Assembly: GCA_937924995.1 (NCBI GenBank)
Contig: CALEXY010000011.1
Span: 39,056-103,055, forward strand
Direction of reading: 5' to 3'
Source of the DNA: an uncultured Candidatus Saccharibacteria bacterium
GTDB lineage: Bacteria > Patescibacteriota > Saccharimonadia > Saccharimonadales > Saccharimonadaceae
DNA: 64,000 bases
Shown here in pieces: positions 8,956-17,156 of this stretch. Position 1 is the first letter of the stretch. Every line of letters begins with the position of its first letter. A program made the position numbers and the translations under genes. The notes beneath the pieces were generated by a model. The model had not been told where the DNA came from and made no database searches. It worked only from the letters and a program-made list of their open reading frames with translations.

Positions 8956-9032
8956 TGGTGGATCTTACTGGGCTCGAACCAGTGACCTTACGAATGTGAA
9001 TCGTACGCTCTAGCCAACTGAGCTAAAGATCC
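8956..9032 (-). tRNA. tRNA-Val (anticodon CAC)
   Basis: A complete cloverleaf. Acceptor GGATCTT pairs with AAGATCC. The anticodon stem TACGA/TCGTA encloses loop TTCACAT, giving anticodon CAC (valine, codon GUG). The T arm carries TTCGAGC, and the CCA end is encoded (8956-8958). It decodes only GUG, so other Val isoacceptors must be elsewhere. Confidence 0.93.
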
Positions 9033-9075
9033 ATAACTTCTACATTATAATATATAATTTCACTTTTCACAAAAA

Positions 9076-9099
9076 AATAAGGCCATTTGGCCTTATTTT
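9076..9099. terminator. bidirectional hairpin terminator after rpmE2
   Basis: AATAAGGCC-ATTT-GGCCTTATT is a perfect 9-bp stem with A/T runs on both sides. It sits 4 bases past the L31 stop on the minus strand. Confidence 0.8.
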
Positions 9100-9103
9100 G
9101 GAC

Positions 9104-9436
9104 TTAAGCTTCAGCTTTTTCTGCTTTTTTCTCAGCTTCTTTCATCTGCTTAGCAGCTTTGTTGGCGAGAGCCTGTTTCAAAGCTTCTGCCTTCATAGCA
9201 CGAGCCTTGAAGCGGTCAACGCGACCTTCGGTATCGATAATCTTCTCTTCACCAGTAAAGAATGGGTGAGAAGCCGAAGAAATCTGAACCTTCACGAGTG
9301 GATATTCATTTCCATCGGTCCACTTGATAGTCTCTTCGCTCTTAGCGGTAGACTTAGTCAAGAAAGAAAAGTTCGCAGCGTCATCAGCAAAAACCACAAA
9401 GCGATAATCTTTTGGATGCAATTCTTGTTTACTCAT
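9104..9436 (-). CDS. rpmE2: ribosomal protein L31, type B (zinc-free), with Ala/Lys tail
   Basis: A 110-residue protein of the 50S subunit. The core [20 protein letters not shown] and [25 protein letters not shown] match type B L31. No CxxC pairs are present, so it is the zinc-independent paralogue. Typical L31B is 80-90 residues; here about 30 extra residues rich in Ala, Lys and Glu extend the C-terminus. TAAAAT lies 11 bases before the ATG on the minus strand. It diverges from rpsB. Confidence 0.93.
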   Translation of the reverse strand: MSKQELHPKDYRFVVFADDAANFSFLTKSTAKSEETIKWTDGNEYPLVKVQISSASHPFFTGEEKIIDTEGRVDRFKARAMKAEALKQALANKAAKQMKEAEKKAEKAEA

Positions 9437-9544
9437 AATTAGTCACCATTTTATCAGATACTCGCGGTTTTTTCAATAGGGAATTAGCTTTACAGATTCC
9501 ACCTCTTATGTTAAGATAGAAAAGTAATTAATTTAATGAAACAG

Positions 9545-9575
9545 CTTCATCCGTTTTCCTGAAGACAAGATGAAG
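9545..9575 (+). promoter_or_regulatory. hairpin in the rpsB leader
   Basis: CTTCATC (9545-9551) pairs with GATGAAG (9569-9575) across 17 bases, between a probable -10 box (TAAGAT, 9512-9517) and the rpsB ribosome site. Ribosomal protein S2 leaders are often autoregulated in other bacteria; whether this hairpin does that is unknown. Confidence 0.4.
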
Positions 9576-9592
9576 TGAAGGGAAAGGAAAAC

Positions 9593-10279
9593 ATGTCCAA
9601 GACTATCGACATGAAAGAACTCCTCGAAGCAGGAGCTCACTTTGGTCACAAGACCTCACGTTGGCACCCAAAAATGGCTCAATACATCCATAGCAAGCGC
9701 CAAGACACTCACATTATCAATCTTGAAAAGACCGTAGCTGGCCTCGAAGAAGCCCTCGCTCTTACCAAGAAAATTGCCAAAGACAGCAAGAAAATTCTTT
9801 TCGTTGGCACCAAGAAACAACTCAAGGCTATCGTTAAAGAAGCTGCTGAATCTGTCGACATGCCATACGTTACTGAACGTTGGGTTGGTGGTACTCTGAC
9901 TAACGTCGAAACCGTTAACCGCCAAATCAAGAAGGTTAAAGATCTCGAACGCCGCATGAAGACCGGTGAACTCGAAGCTCGCTATTCTAAGCTCGAAGTT
10001 CAACGCTTCCAAGAAGAAATTGCCGTACTTAACACCCGTTACGGTGGTATCAAAGATATGACCGATCAACCAGCCGCCATCATTGTCACCGATGCTTGCG
10101 AAGATAAGAACGCTATTAAAGAAGCTAAGACTCTTCACATTCCAGTAATCGCCATTTGTGATACCAATGTTGATCCAACCGATATCGACATTGTCATTCC
10201 AGCCAACGACGACTCTACCAAGGCTGAAAAACTCATCCTCGATTACTTCGTCGAAGCTATCAAATCCGCCAAAAACTAA
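9593..10279 (+). CDS. rpsB: ribosomal protein S2
   Basis: A 228-residue protein of the small subunit. The first motif MKELLEAGAHFGHKTSRWHPKM is the S2 N-terminal signature, with SKRQDTHIINLEKT, FVGTKKQ, YVTERWVGGTLTN and PAAIIVTDACEDKNAIKEA following in the normal order. ATG 9593 is chosen over 9575 because AAAGGAA directly precedes it. It forms the standard rpsB-tsf operon, with tsf 23 bases downstream. Confidence 0.96.
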   Translation: MSKTIDMKELLEAGAHFGHKTSRWHPKMAQYIHSKRQDTHIINLEKTVAGLEEALALTKKIAKDSKKILFVGTKKQLKAIVKEAAESVDMPYVTERWVGGTLTNVETVNRQIKKVKDLERRMKTGELEARYSKLEVQRFQEEIAVLNTRYGGIKDMTDQPAAIIVTDACEDKNAIKEAKTLHIPVIAICDTNVDPTDIDIVIPANDDSTKAEKLILDYFVEAIKSAKN

Positions 10280-10302
10280 TTTCATCTATTAAGGAGATAA
10301 AA

Positions 10303-10893
10303 ATGGCAGAAATTACCATTGAAAATATCAAAAAACTTAAAGAATTATCTGGCGTAGGTCTCACCGATGCTAAGAAAGCTCTTGTCGAAGCCGATGGCGA
10401 TTTTGACAAAGCTCTCAAGGCTATGCGTGAAAAAGGCCTCACTAAGGCTGAAAAGCGTGGTGACCGTGAAACCCGCGAAGGTATCGTCGACGCTTACATT
10501 CATGACGGCCGTCTCGGTGCTATCATCGAAGTAAACTGTGAAACTTCTTTCGTCGCTAACACCGATGAGTTTAAAGATCTTGCCCACAAACTTGCTATGC
10601 AAGTTGCTTCTATGGCTCCACTTTATGTTTCCGAGGAAGACATTCCAGCCGAAACCATGAAGGCAAAAATGGAAGAATTTGAAGCTAACTTCAAGGGTCC
10701 AGAAAATATGAAGGAACAAATTCTTTCTGGCCAAGTTAAAAAAGCTTTCTCTGACAAAGTTTTGATGCTTCAACCTTACATCCTTGACGATTCTAAGACT
10801 GTCGCAGAATTCATCAAAGAAATGATTGCTAAAACTGGTGAAAACATCACCGTCAAGCAATTCAAGCGCATCGAACTTGGCGTCACTGAATAA
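10303..10893 (+). CDS. tsf: elongation factor Ts (short form)
   Basis: A 196-residue guanine-nucleotide exchange factor for EF-Tu. An N-terminal UBA-like domain carries the motif LKELSGVGLTDAKKAL followed by ALKAMREKGLTKAEKR, then one core domain with VNCETSFVANTDEFKDLAHKLAMQVA. The full-length E. coli form is about 283 residues; this shorter form lacks the second core subdomain, as in Thermus and some organelles. SD AAGGAG precedes the ATG by 7 bases. Confidence 0.95.
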   Translation: MAEITIENIKKLKELSGVGLTDAKKALVEADGDFDKALKAMREKGLTKAEKRGDRETREGIVDAYIHDGRLGAIIEVNCETSFVANTDEFKDLAHKLAMQVASMAPLYVSEEDIPAETMKAKMEEFEANFKGPENMKEQILSGQVKKAFSDKVLMLQPYILDDSKTVAEFIKEMIAKTGENITVKQFKRIELGVTE

Positions 10894-10911
10894 ATTATTT
10901 ATTCAAACCTG

Positions 10912-10946
10912 AAAATAGAATAGGCGAAAAACCTATTCTATTTTTC
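10912..10946 (+). terminator. intrinsic terminator after tsf
   Basis: A 13-bp perfect stem, AAAATAGAATAGG (10912-10924) with CCTATTCTATTTT (10932-10944), followed by T residues. The rseP promoter begins right behind it. Confidence 0.85.
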
Positions 10947-10964
10947 TTGTGCTAAAATAGATAT

Positions 10965-12317
10965 ATGAATATTTTATTTGGTGCTTTTATCGGCCTTATC
11001 GCCCTCACACTACTCGTCGTCATTCATGAATTTGGCCACTTCATTATGGCTAAAAAATCCGGTGTCAAAGTCAATGAATTCGGTATTGGTTTACCGCCAC
11101 GCAAGCTCGCCTGGCTTCACCTGCCGGCCAAAGAAGTCCAGAAATTCTATGACAGTCTTAAATCGGAATCTAAAGCCAAAGTCAACCAAAAACGTCTCCA
11201 AAAACTCCTTGCCATGGGAAAAGACAAAACCAAAAAAGATAAGTTCGTCTGGTTTTTCATTCCAAGCACCGAATATAAAAATGACCCACTCTATAAACAA
11301 GATTATTTAATTTTCAGCATTAACCTCCTCCCACTCGGTGGCTTCTGCACCATGGATGGGGAATCAGACGCTGAAACCAAGCCTCATACTTTTGGCGCCA
11401 CTAACTATCTTCAAAAAACCGCGATTCTTTTCGGTGGCGTTACTATGAACTGGATTTACGGTATTTTGATTTTTACCATTCTTGCTGTCACTGGCATGCC
11501 ACAATTCATGAATAATCAATTCAATATTAATGAAAAAGCGCATTTTACTATGCCAAAAATCTATATCGATAAGATTATTGAAGATTCACCAGCTAGTCAT
11601 AGCACCCTGAAAACTAATACTATTATTCACGATGCCAAAGCCAAGAATGAAGATAACTGGAAAGTACTAACCTCCACGCTCGATGTTCAAGATTTTAATA
11701 AATCACATCTCGGTCAAACCGTAATTTATCGTACCTTCGATCCAGAAACTAAAATCACCAGCGAACACGAAGTCACCTTAAATTCAGGAGATAATTCACC
11801 AGCTCTTGGCATTTCCATGCGCATGGACGGTCAATTCCTCGCGCGTTATTCCGTAATCGATGCACCGCTCATCGGTCTTGGTACCACCGCTCAGATTACT
11901 GGTGAAACCTTCCGTGGTCTCTACGACATGATTCGAAATCTTTTCTCTGGAATCGCCAAGCAAATTACCGGCAACCAAGAAACCAGAGAGTCTGGCAAAC
12001 AAGAACTCGCCAAAGCTGGTGAATCCGTCTCTGGACCTGTCGGTATCATTGGTGTAATTTTCCCAAGTTTCGTTAGCGCTGGCCTCACCGAGCTACTTTT
12101 CCTCACCGCCATCATTTCCATCTCTCTCGCCTGTATGAACGTTCTACCAATCCCAGCCCTCGATGGCGGCCGCTGGACCATGATTACCATCTCTAAATTA
12201 ATCAAGAAGAAACTTTCTACTGAACTTGAAGGTAAAATCATCGCCTCTACCTTCCTCTTCCTCTTTGCTATGTTTATTCTTGTCACGATTTTAGATTTAA
12301 TTCGTATCTTCCATTAA
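10965..12317 (+). CDS. rseP: RIP zinc metalloprotease RseP (site-2 protease)
   Basis: A 450-residue intramembrane metalloprotease. HEFGH at residues 21-25 in the first membrane helix is the zinc site; NVLPIPALDGGRW near residue 390 supplies the third ligand motif. Membrane helices are also seen near 160-180, 360-385 and 425-447. A PDZ-like region lies at about 195-290. A 50-residue lysine-rich insertion sits between the first helix and the second conserved block (about 60-115). TAAAAT (10953-10958) is 6 bases before the ATG, with an upstream TGC, so the message is probably leaderless. The gene is normally reached through pyrH-frr-uppS-cdsA-dxr; here it follows tsf directly. Confidence 0.92.
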   Translation: MNILFGAFIGLIALTLLVVIHEFGHFIMAKKSGVKVNEFGIGLPPRKLAWLHLPAKEVQKFYDSLKSESKAKVNQKRLQKLLAMGKDKTKKDKFVWFFIPSTEYKNDPLYKQDYLIFSINLLPLGGFCTMDGESDAETKPHTFGATNYLQKTAILFGGVTMNWIYGILIFTILAVTGMPQFMNNQFNINEKAHFTMPKIYIDKIIEDSPASHSTLKTNTIIHDAKAKNEDNWKVLTSTLDVQDFNKSHLGQTVIYRTFDPETKITSEHEVTLNSGDNSPALGISMRMDGQFLARYSVIDAPLIGLGTTAQITGETFRGLYDMIRNLFSGIAKQITGNQETRESGKQELAKAGESVSGPVGIIGVIFPSFVSAGLTELLFLTAIISISLACMNVLPIPALDGGRWTMITISKLIKKKLSTELEGKIIASTFLFLFAMFILVTILDLIRIFH

Positions 12318-12318
12318 T

Positions 12319-13053
12319 ATGCCATCAAAAACTTCATTTTCAAGCAAACTTGTCAAATTATTAAAATCTAACATAGACTTAATCTATCTTCCGATCTTAG
12401 CGATCATCACTTTTTATGCCGCTCAGTTCATCGTCGGGGTGCCAATGTTAATTATTCTTGGTTCCGATACTCTAAAAACACCATTCATTGCTACAATTTT
12501 TTCTGTCTTGGTTTATTCTTTGAGTTTTATCTTTTTACTCTTTACCTTAAAACATATTAAATCGCTTAAGGATCCCGTCACCCGTAATGAACTTGGACTT
12601 AATGATTTAGTTACCTTTTCAGATATCGGCCTCGCTATTGCCGGCTTTTTCGGCTATCTAGCCTTTTCTGCCATCCTTACCGCACTTTTCTCCGTTTTTC
12701 CATGGTTCAATCTTACAGAGAACCAACCACTCCTCTATTCAACCCTAATCTCACCACTTAACAAAGTCTTTGCGGCCATTGCCCTGGTAGTTTTTGGGCC
12801 AATACTCGAAGAGGTTATTTACCGCGGACTCATCTACGGTAAACTTCGCAAAAAACATTCTCTAATTACTTCAATTTTGATCGTTTCCATTCTCTTCGGC
12901 TTTCTCCATGGACAATGGAACGTCGGCGTCGACGTCTTCGCACTCAGCGTGGTCGCCTGCTTGATGCGCGAAACCACGGGTACGATTTATGCTGGAATTA
13001 TTTTACATATACTAAAAAACACCATTGCCTTTTATTTTCTTTTTATGGCCTAA
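12319..13053 (+). CDS. CPBP family intramembrane glutamic endopeptidase
   Basis: A 244-residue membrane protein with about six hydrophobic segments. The motif EEVIYRGLIYGKL at about residues 170-182 and FGFLHGQWN at about 197-205 carry the EExxxR and FxxxH elements of the Abi/CPBP (CaaX protease, bacteriocin-processing) family. It begins 1 base after the rseP stop, so both intramembrane proteases probably share a transcript. No substrate is evident. Confidence 0.85.
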   Translation: MPSKTSFSSKLVKLLKSNIDLIYLPILAIITFYAAQFIVGVPMLIILGSDTLKTPFIATIFSVLVYSLSFIFLLFTLKHIKSLKDPVTRNELGLNDLVTFSDIGLAIAGFFGYLAFSAILTALFSVFPWFNLTENQPLLYSTLISPLNKVFAAIALVVFGPILEEVIYRGLIYGKLRKKHSLITSILIVSILFGFLHGQWNVGVDVFALSVVACLMRETTGTIYAGIILHILKNTIAFYFLFMA

Positions 13054-13086
13054 TACTAGCCTCAATTAAATAAATATATTAAAAAA

Positions 13087-13109
13087 GAGGCCGCTCGGCC
13101 TCATTTTTT
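13087..13109. terminator. hairpin terminator between CPBP protease and greA
   Basis: GAGGCC-GCTC-GGCCTC followed by ATTTTTT on the plus strand and preceded by an A-run, so it can serve both convergent genes. Confidence 0.82.
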
Positions 13110-13124
13110 AAAATAACCAAAAGT

Positions 13125-13571
13125 TTAAGCAACTTCAAGAATTTCACCCTTGTTGCCATTTGGTAGGGTATATTCATCACCCTCTTTTTTACCAATCAGA
13201 GCTTTACCAATTGGTGAAATATCTGAGATACGACCATTTAACGGGTCAGCTTCTACGGCGCCCACGATAGAATAGGTATGCTCTTTACCAAGCATCTTAA
13301 TTTTCACTGTCGAACCTACGGCAATTTTGCCACCCTTAGCCGCCTTAATGATTTCCGCATTCTTCAAAATCTCTTGAATCTCCAAAATACGACCTTCCAC
13401 TTGGCGTTGTTCCGCACGGGCATCAGAATATTCCTGATTTTCCTTCAAGTCACCAAAAGAACGGGCCGTCGCCAAACGATCAGCAATCGCTGGACGCATT
13501 TTAATCAAACTTTTCAACTCATTCTCAAGATTTTTCTTACCATCTTGAGTTAAACTTACTGTTTTTTTCAT
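13125..13571 (-). CDS. greA: transcript cleavage factor GreA
   Basis: A 148-residue protein that rescues backtracked RNA polymerase. The N-terminal coiled coil contains the tip sequence ARSFGDLKENQEYSDARAEQ (acidic D and E residues that reach the polymerase active site). The C-terminal FKBP-like domain has STVKIKMLGKEHTYSIVG and SPIGKALIGKKEGDEY. Length is slightly below the 158 of E. coli. It converges on the CPBP gene. Confidence 0.94.
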   Translation of the reverse strand: MKKTVSLTQDGKKNLENELKSLIKMRPAIADRLATARSFGDLKENQEYSDARAEQRQVEGRILEIQEILKNAEIIKAAKGGKIAVGSTVKIKMLGKEHTYSIVGAVEADPLNGRISDISPIGKALIGKKEGDEYTLPNGNKGEILEVA

Positions 13572-13717
13572 AGGAATAAAAAATACAATCTTTCTTTTAA
13601 TATAATTACCTCATTAAAAAATACACGAAGCCCCAAAAAATGTCAACTTATCTCTGTTATTTTCATTTTTCTGTGATACAATTAAAATATTATTATTTTA
13701 AACAGGAAAGGTAAAGG

Positions 13718-14947
13718 ATGAAGTTAAGTCAATCATTTATCAAGACCTTCCGTGAAGTAGGAAAAGAAGAAACCAGCCGTAACGCTGAACTTCTCATCCG
13801 CGCTGGCTACATTTACAAGGAAATGGCCGGTGTTTATGACTTCTTACCACTCGGATTGATCACATTAAACAAAATTCAAGACATCATCCGTGACGAACTC
13901 GATGCTATCGGTTGTCAGGAGATGCAAATGACTGCGCTTCAGAACCCCGAATCCTGGGTCAAAACTGATCGCTGGCGCGATGATGTAATCGATGTCTGGT
14001 TTAAAACTAAACTTAATGCCGGCGGTGAATTGGGTCTCGCTCCTACTCACGAAGAGCCACTCACCAATTTAATGACCAAATACATTTCTTCTTACAAGGA
14101 CCTCCCAGTCTACGTCTACCAATTCCAAACCAAGTTCCGAAACGAACTTCGCGCCAAATCTGGTATTCTCCGTACTCGCGAATTCCTCATGAAGGATCTC
14201 TATAGCTTCTCTACAGATAAAGAATCTCACGAGAAGTTCTACCACGAAGTAGAAGAAGCCTACAAGCGCATCTATGTCCGTCTCGGTCTTGGTGATTGTA
14301 CCTACGAAACTTACGCTTCTGGTGGTGCTTTCTCTAAGTATAGTCACGAATTCCAGACTATCACTCCAGTTGGTGAAGACGTTATTTATTTCAACGATGA
14401 TAAGTCTATTGTCTTGAACGAAGAAGTCGTAATCGATGAAGTTCTAAATGACCTCGGCGTTAAAAAGGAAGACCTTCACTCTACCGCCGCTGCCGAAGTT
14501 GGTAATATCTTTACTCTCAGCTACAAATTCTCTGATCCAATCGGTCTTAAGTATGACGATAAGGATGGCGAAAAGAAAACCGTCTTCATGGGTAGCTATG
14601 GTATCGGTGTTTCCCGCGTTATGGGTGTAATTGCTGAAAAGTTTGCTGATGAAAAAGGTCTCGTTTGGCCAGAAAATATCGCACCTTTCAAGTATTACTT
14701 GATCGGTCTTGGCGATGAAGCCGCTAAGCTTACTAACGAGCTTCACGATGCTCACCGCAAAGAAATCTTGCTCGATGATCGCGATATGCGCATCGGTGAA
14801 AAGCTCACCGATTCAGAACTTCTTGGTATCCCTTACCGTGTAGTGATTTCGGAAAAAACCTTGGAGAATAACCAAGTCGAAATCACCGACCGTAAGACTG
14901 GCGAAACCAAGCTTATCGGCCTTGAAGAATTCAAGAATTCACTCTAA
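13718..14947 (+). CDS. proS: prolyl-tRNA synthetase lacking the editing insertion
   Basis: A 409-residue class II synthetase. Motif 1 region YDFLPLGL, motif 2 KFRNELRAKSGILRTREFLMKDLYSF, and motif 3 GSYGIGVSRVMG are visible in order, followed by an anticodon-binding domain. Bacterial ProRS is normally about 570 residues, with an INS domain that deacylates Ala-tRNA(Pro) between motifs 2 and 3. Here only about 120 residues separate them, so cis editing is absent. The SD GGAAAGG lies 6 bases upstream; TGATACAAT further upstream may be the promoter. Confidence 0.94.
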   Translation: MKLSQSFIKTFREVGKEETSRNAELLIRAGYIYKEMAGVYDFLPLGLITLNKIQDIIRDELDAIGCQEMQMTALQNPESWVKTDRWRDDVIDVWFKTKLNAGGELGLAPTHEEPLTNLMTKYISSYKDLPVYVYQFQTKFRNELRAKSGILRTREFLMKDLYSFSTDKESHEKFYHEVEEAYKRIYVRLGLGDCTYETYASGGAFSKYSHEFQTITPVGEDVIYFNDDKSIVLNEEVVIDEVLNDLGVKKEDLHSTAAAEVGNIFTLSYKFSDPIGLKYDDKDGEKKTVFMGSYGIGVSRVMGVIAEKFADEKGLVWPENIAPFKYYLIGLGDEAAKLTNELHDAHRKEILLDDRDMRIGEKLTDSELLGIPYRVVISEKTLENNQVEITDRKTGETKLIGLEEFKNSL

Positions 14948-14953
14948 AAGTTA

Positions 14954-14978
14954 AATACCCCGAATCAGGGGTATTTTT
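14954..14978 (+). terminator. intrinsic terminator after proS
   Basis: AATACCCC pairs with GGGGTATT across GAATCA-type loop bases, then TTT. Confidence 0.8.
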
Positions 14979-15022
14979 CTCTCTGATGTGATAAAATATA
15001 GATAAGTATATAAGGAAAAATT

Positions 15023-15568
15023 ATGTTTGATAACACCGAATATAAAATTGCATTTCAAGCCGTCATCGACCGCTTCCAGCAGGAGCTCAAAAAAGTTCGC
15101 ACTGGTCGCGCCCATCCAGACATGCTCTCCAGCATTAAGGTCGAAGCTTATGGTCAATACATGCCACTTAATCAAGTAGCTAATGTCACCATCGCTGATG
15201 CTACTATGCTTTTAATCACCCCATTTGACCCATCCACCATTGCCGGTATATCTAATGCAATTCGCGCTGATCAAACTCTCAATCTTAACCCAGCTGACGA
15301 CGGTCGCGTAATTCGTGTCCCAGTACCACCACTCACCGAGGAACGTCGCAAGGAAATCGTCAAGACTACCTCTCAGAAGATTGAAGAAGCTAAGGTGGCT
15401 CTCCGTAAAATCCGTGACGACGCTAGAAAAGAACTCAAGTCTATTGAAGATCTCTCCGAAGATATTAAGAAACGTAGCGAAAAAGAAATTGACGACCTCA
15501 CCAAGGATTTCAGTGCTAAAATCGACGAACTCTTTAAGGCTAAAGAAGCCGAAATTATGAAAATCTAA
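15023..15568 (+). CDS. frr: ribosome recycling factor
   Basis: A 181-residue protein that splits post-termination ribosomes with EF-G. The sequence KKVRTGRAHPDMLSSIKVEAYG and GRVIRVPVPPLTEERRKEIVK are the RRF signatures. Length is normal (about 185). AAGGAAAAATT precedes the ATG, and TGATAAAAT at about 14988-14996 is a likely promoter. Unlike most bacteria, pyrH is not immediately upstream. Confidence 0.96.
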   Translation: MFDNTEYKIAFQAVIDRFQQELKKVRTGRAHPDMLSSIKVEAYGQYMPLNQVANVTIADATMLLITPFDPSTIAGISNAIRADQTLNLNPADDGRVIRVPVPPLTEERRKEIVKTTSQKIEEAKVALRKIRDDARKELKSIEDLSEDIKKRSEKEIDDLTKDFSAKIDELFKAKEAEIMKI

Positions 15569-15583
15569 TTAACAAGAAAAATT

Positions 15584-17107
15584 ATGGCTACATTAAACGA
15601 CTACCGCAACGAACGACTTAAAAAACTCACTACCTTAAAGGAAATGGGGATTAATCCTTATCCATCTCACTCTGATCGCAACACCAAGATTTCTGAAATT
15701 TTGGATAATTTTGCTGAGCTTGATGGTAAAAAGGTGATTATTGCGGGTCGCATTGTTGCCATTCGTAGCTTTGGCAAGCTTGCTTTCGTTAAGATTCGTG
15801 ATTATTTTGGCGAAATTCAACTTTTCATGAAGCAAGACGAAACTCCAGAAGGTCTTATCGGCACCAAACAGCTCAAACTTCTCGATACCGGTGATTTTAT
15901 TGAAGCCGAAGGTCTAGTCGGTAAGTCTCAAACCGGTGAAATCTCACTCTTTACTAATTACGTCAAGCTTCTCACCAAAACTCTTCGCCCAATGCCAGGC
16001 CGTGATGGCTTTACCAATAAAGAAGAGCGTTATCGTCGTCGCTATGTCGACATGAATGTTAATCCCGAAGTTCGTGAACGCATGGTACGCCGCAGTAAAT
16101 TCTGGCAAGCTACCCGTGATTTCATGAATATGCACGGCTTTATCGAAGTCAATACTCCAGTCCTTGAACATACCACTGGTGGCGCCGATGCTACGCCTTT
16201 TGTCACCCATATGGATGCGCTCGGTGAAGATTTTTACCTTCGTATTTCCCAAGAATTACCCTTAAAACGTCTTCTTGGCGCTGGCTTTGAAAAAGTTTAC
16301 GATATTGGACCTCGCTTCCGCAATGAAGGTGTCGATGACGAGCATCTACCAGAACATATTGCCTTTGAATCTTATGCAGCTTATGAAGATTATCAAGACG
16401 GCATGGATTTTTACGAAGAAATGATTAAATATGTTGCCATGAAAACTTGGGGCACCCTCAAGTTCTAGGTTAATGGTTTCGATATTGACCTCTCTAATAA
16501 GTGGCCACGCATCAAATATGCCGACCTGATTCGCGAAGAATTTGATGTCGACGTTTTCAATCCAGATCGCGCCAAAATCACTGCAATCCTCAAGTCTCAC
16601 GGCGTCGAAGTCACCGCCGCACAGGCCGATTCACGTCTTATCGACAACCTTTGGAAGTTGATTCGCAAAAAATCTGGCGGACCATTCTGGTTAATTGAAG
16701 AGCCTCTTTCACTCTCCCCACTCGCCAAAATTTCCCCCGAAAATCCTCTAGTCACCGAACGTTTTCACCCTATTATTGCTGGCACCGAAATGGGGAACGG
16801 TTATTCTGAGCTAAACGACCCACTCGATCAGCTCGCTCGCTTCGAAGAACAGCAAGCTATGCGTGATGGCGGCGACAGTGAAGCTCAAATGCTCGACCAA
16901 GATTTCGTCGAAATGCTCGAATACGGCATGCCACCAGCCTGTGGTTGGGGTAACTCCGAACGTAATTTCTGGCTACTTGAAGGCGTCTCCGGCCGCGAGG
17001 CCGTCCCATTCCCAATCATTAAGCGCCGCGCCAATTCTGAAAATACTTCCGAATCTGAAGAATCAAAGACCTCCGAAGATTCCGCCGAATCTTCCACTCA
17101 CGCATAA
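15584..17107 (+). pseudogene. lysS: lysyl-tRNA synthetase interrupted by one in-frame UAG
   Basis: A class II LysRS of 507 sense codons plus an internal TAG at 16466-16468 (codon 295). Upstream: OB-fold anticodon domain (VIIAGRIVAIRSFGKLAFV), motif 1 region, and motif 2 (VYDIGPRFRNEGVDDEHLPE). Immediately after the TAG the same frame resumes with VNGFDIDL and runs 212 codons through ITAILKSHGV, ERFHPIIAGTEMGNGYSELNDP and a motif 3 region reading GMPPACGWGNSERNFWLLEG. There is no indel and no in-frame start near the break. Truncation at 294 would remove motif 3 and abolish activity. The enzyme is essential unless another copy exists. A serine/glutamate tail ends the protein. Sequencing error, a recent nonsense mutation, a suppressor or programmed readthrough are all possible. 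Confidence 0.9.
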
Positions 17108-17156
17108 TTCAGAATTCAAAATCGTTAACTAAAATTATTAAAGAAAAGAGGTAAAA

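Noticed and set aside
15584..17107. Alternative genetic code with UAG as sense, to explain lysS
   Set aside because: About a dozen other genes end in TAG where their families normally end, and RF1 is present.
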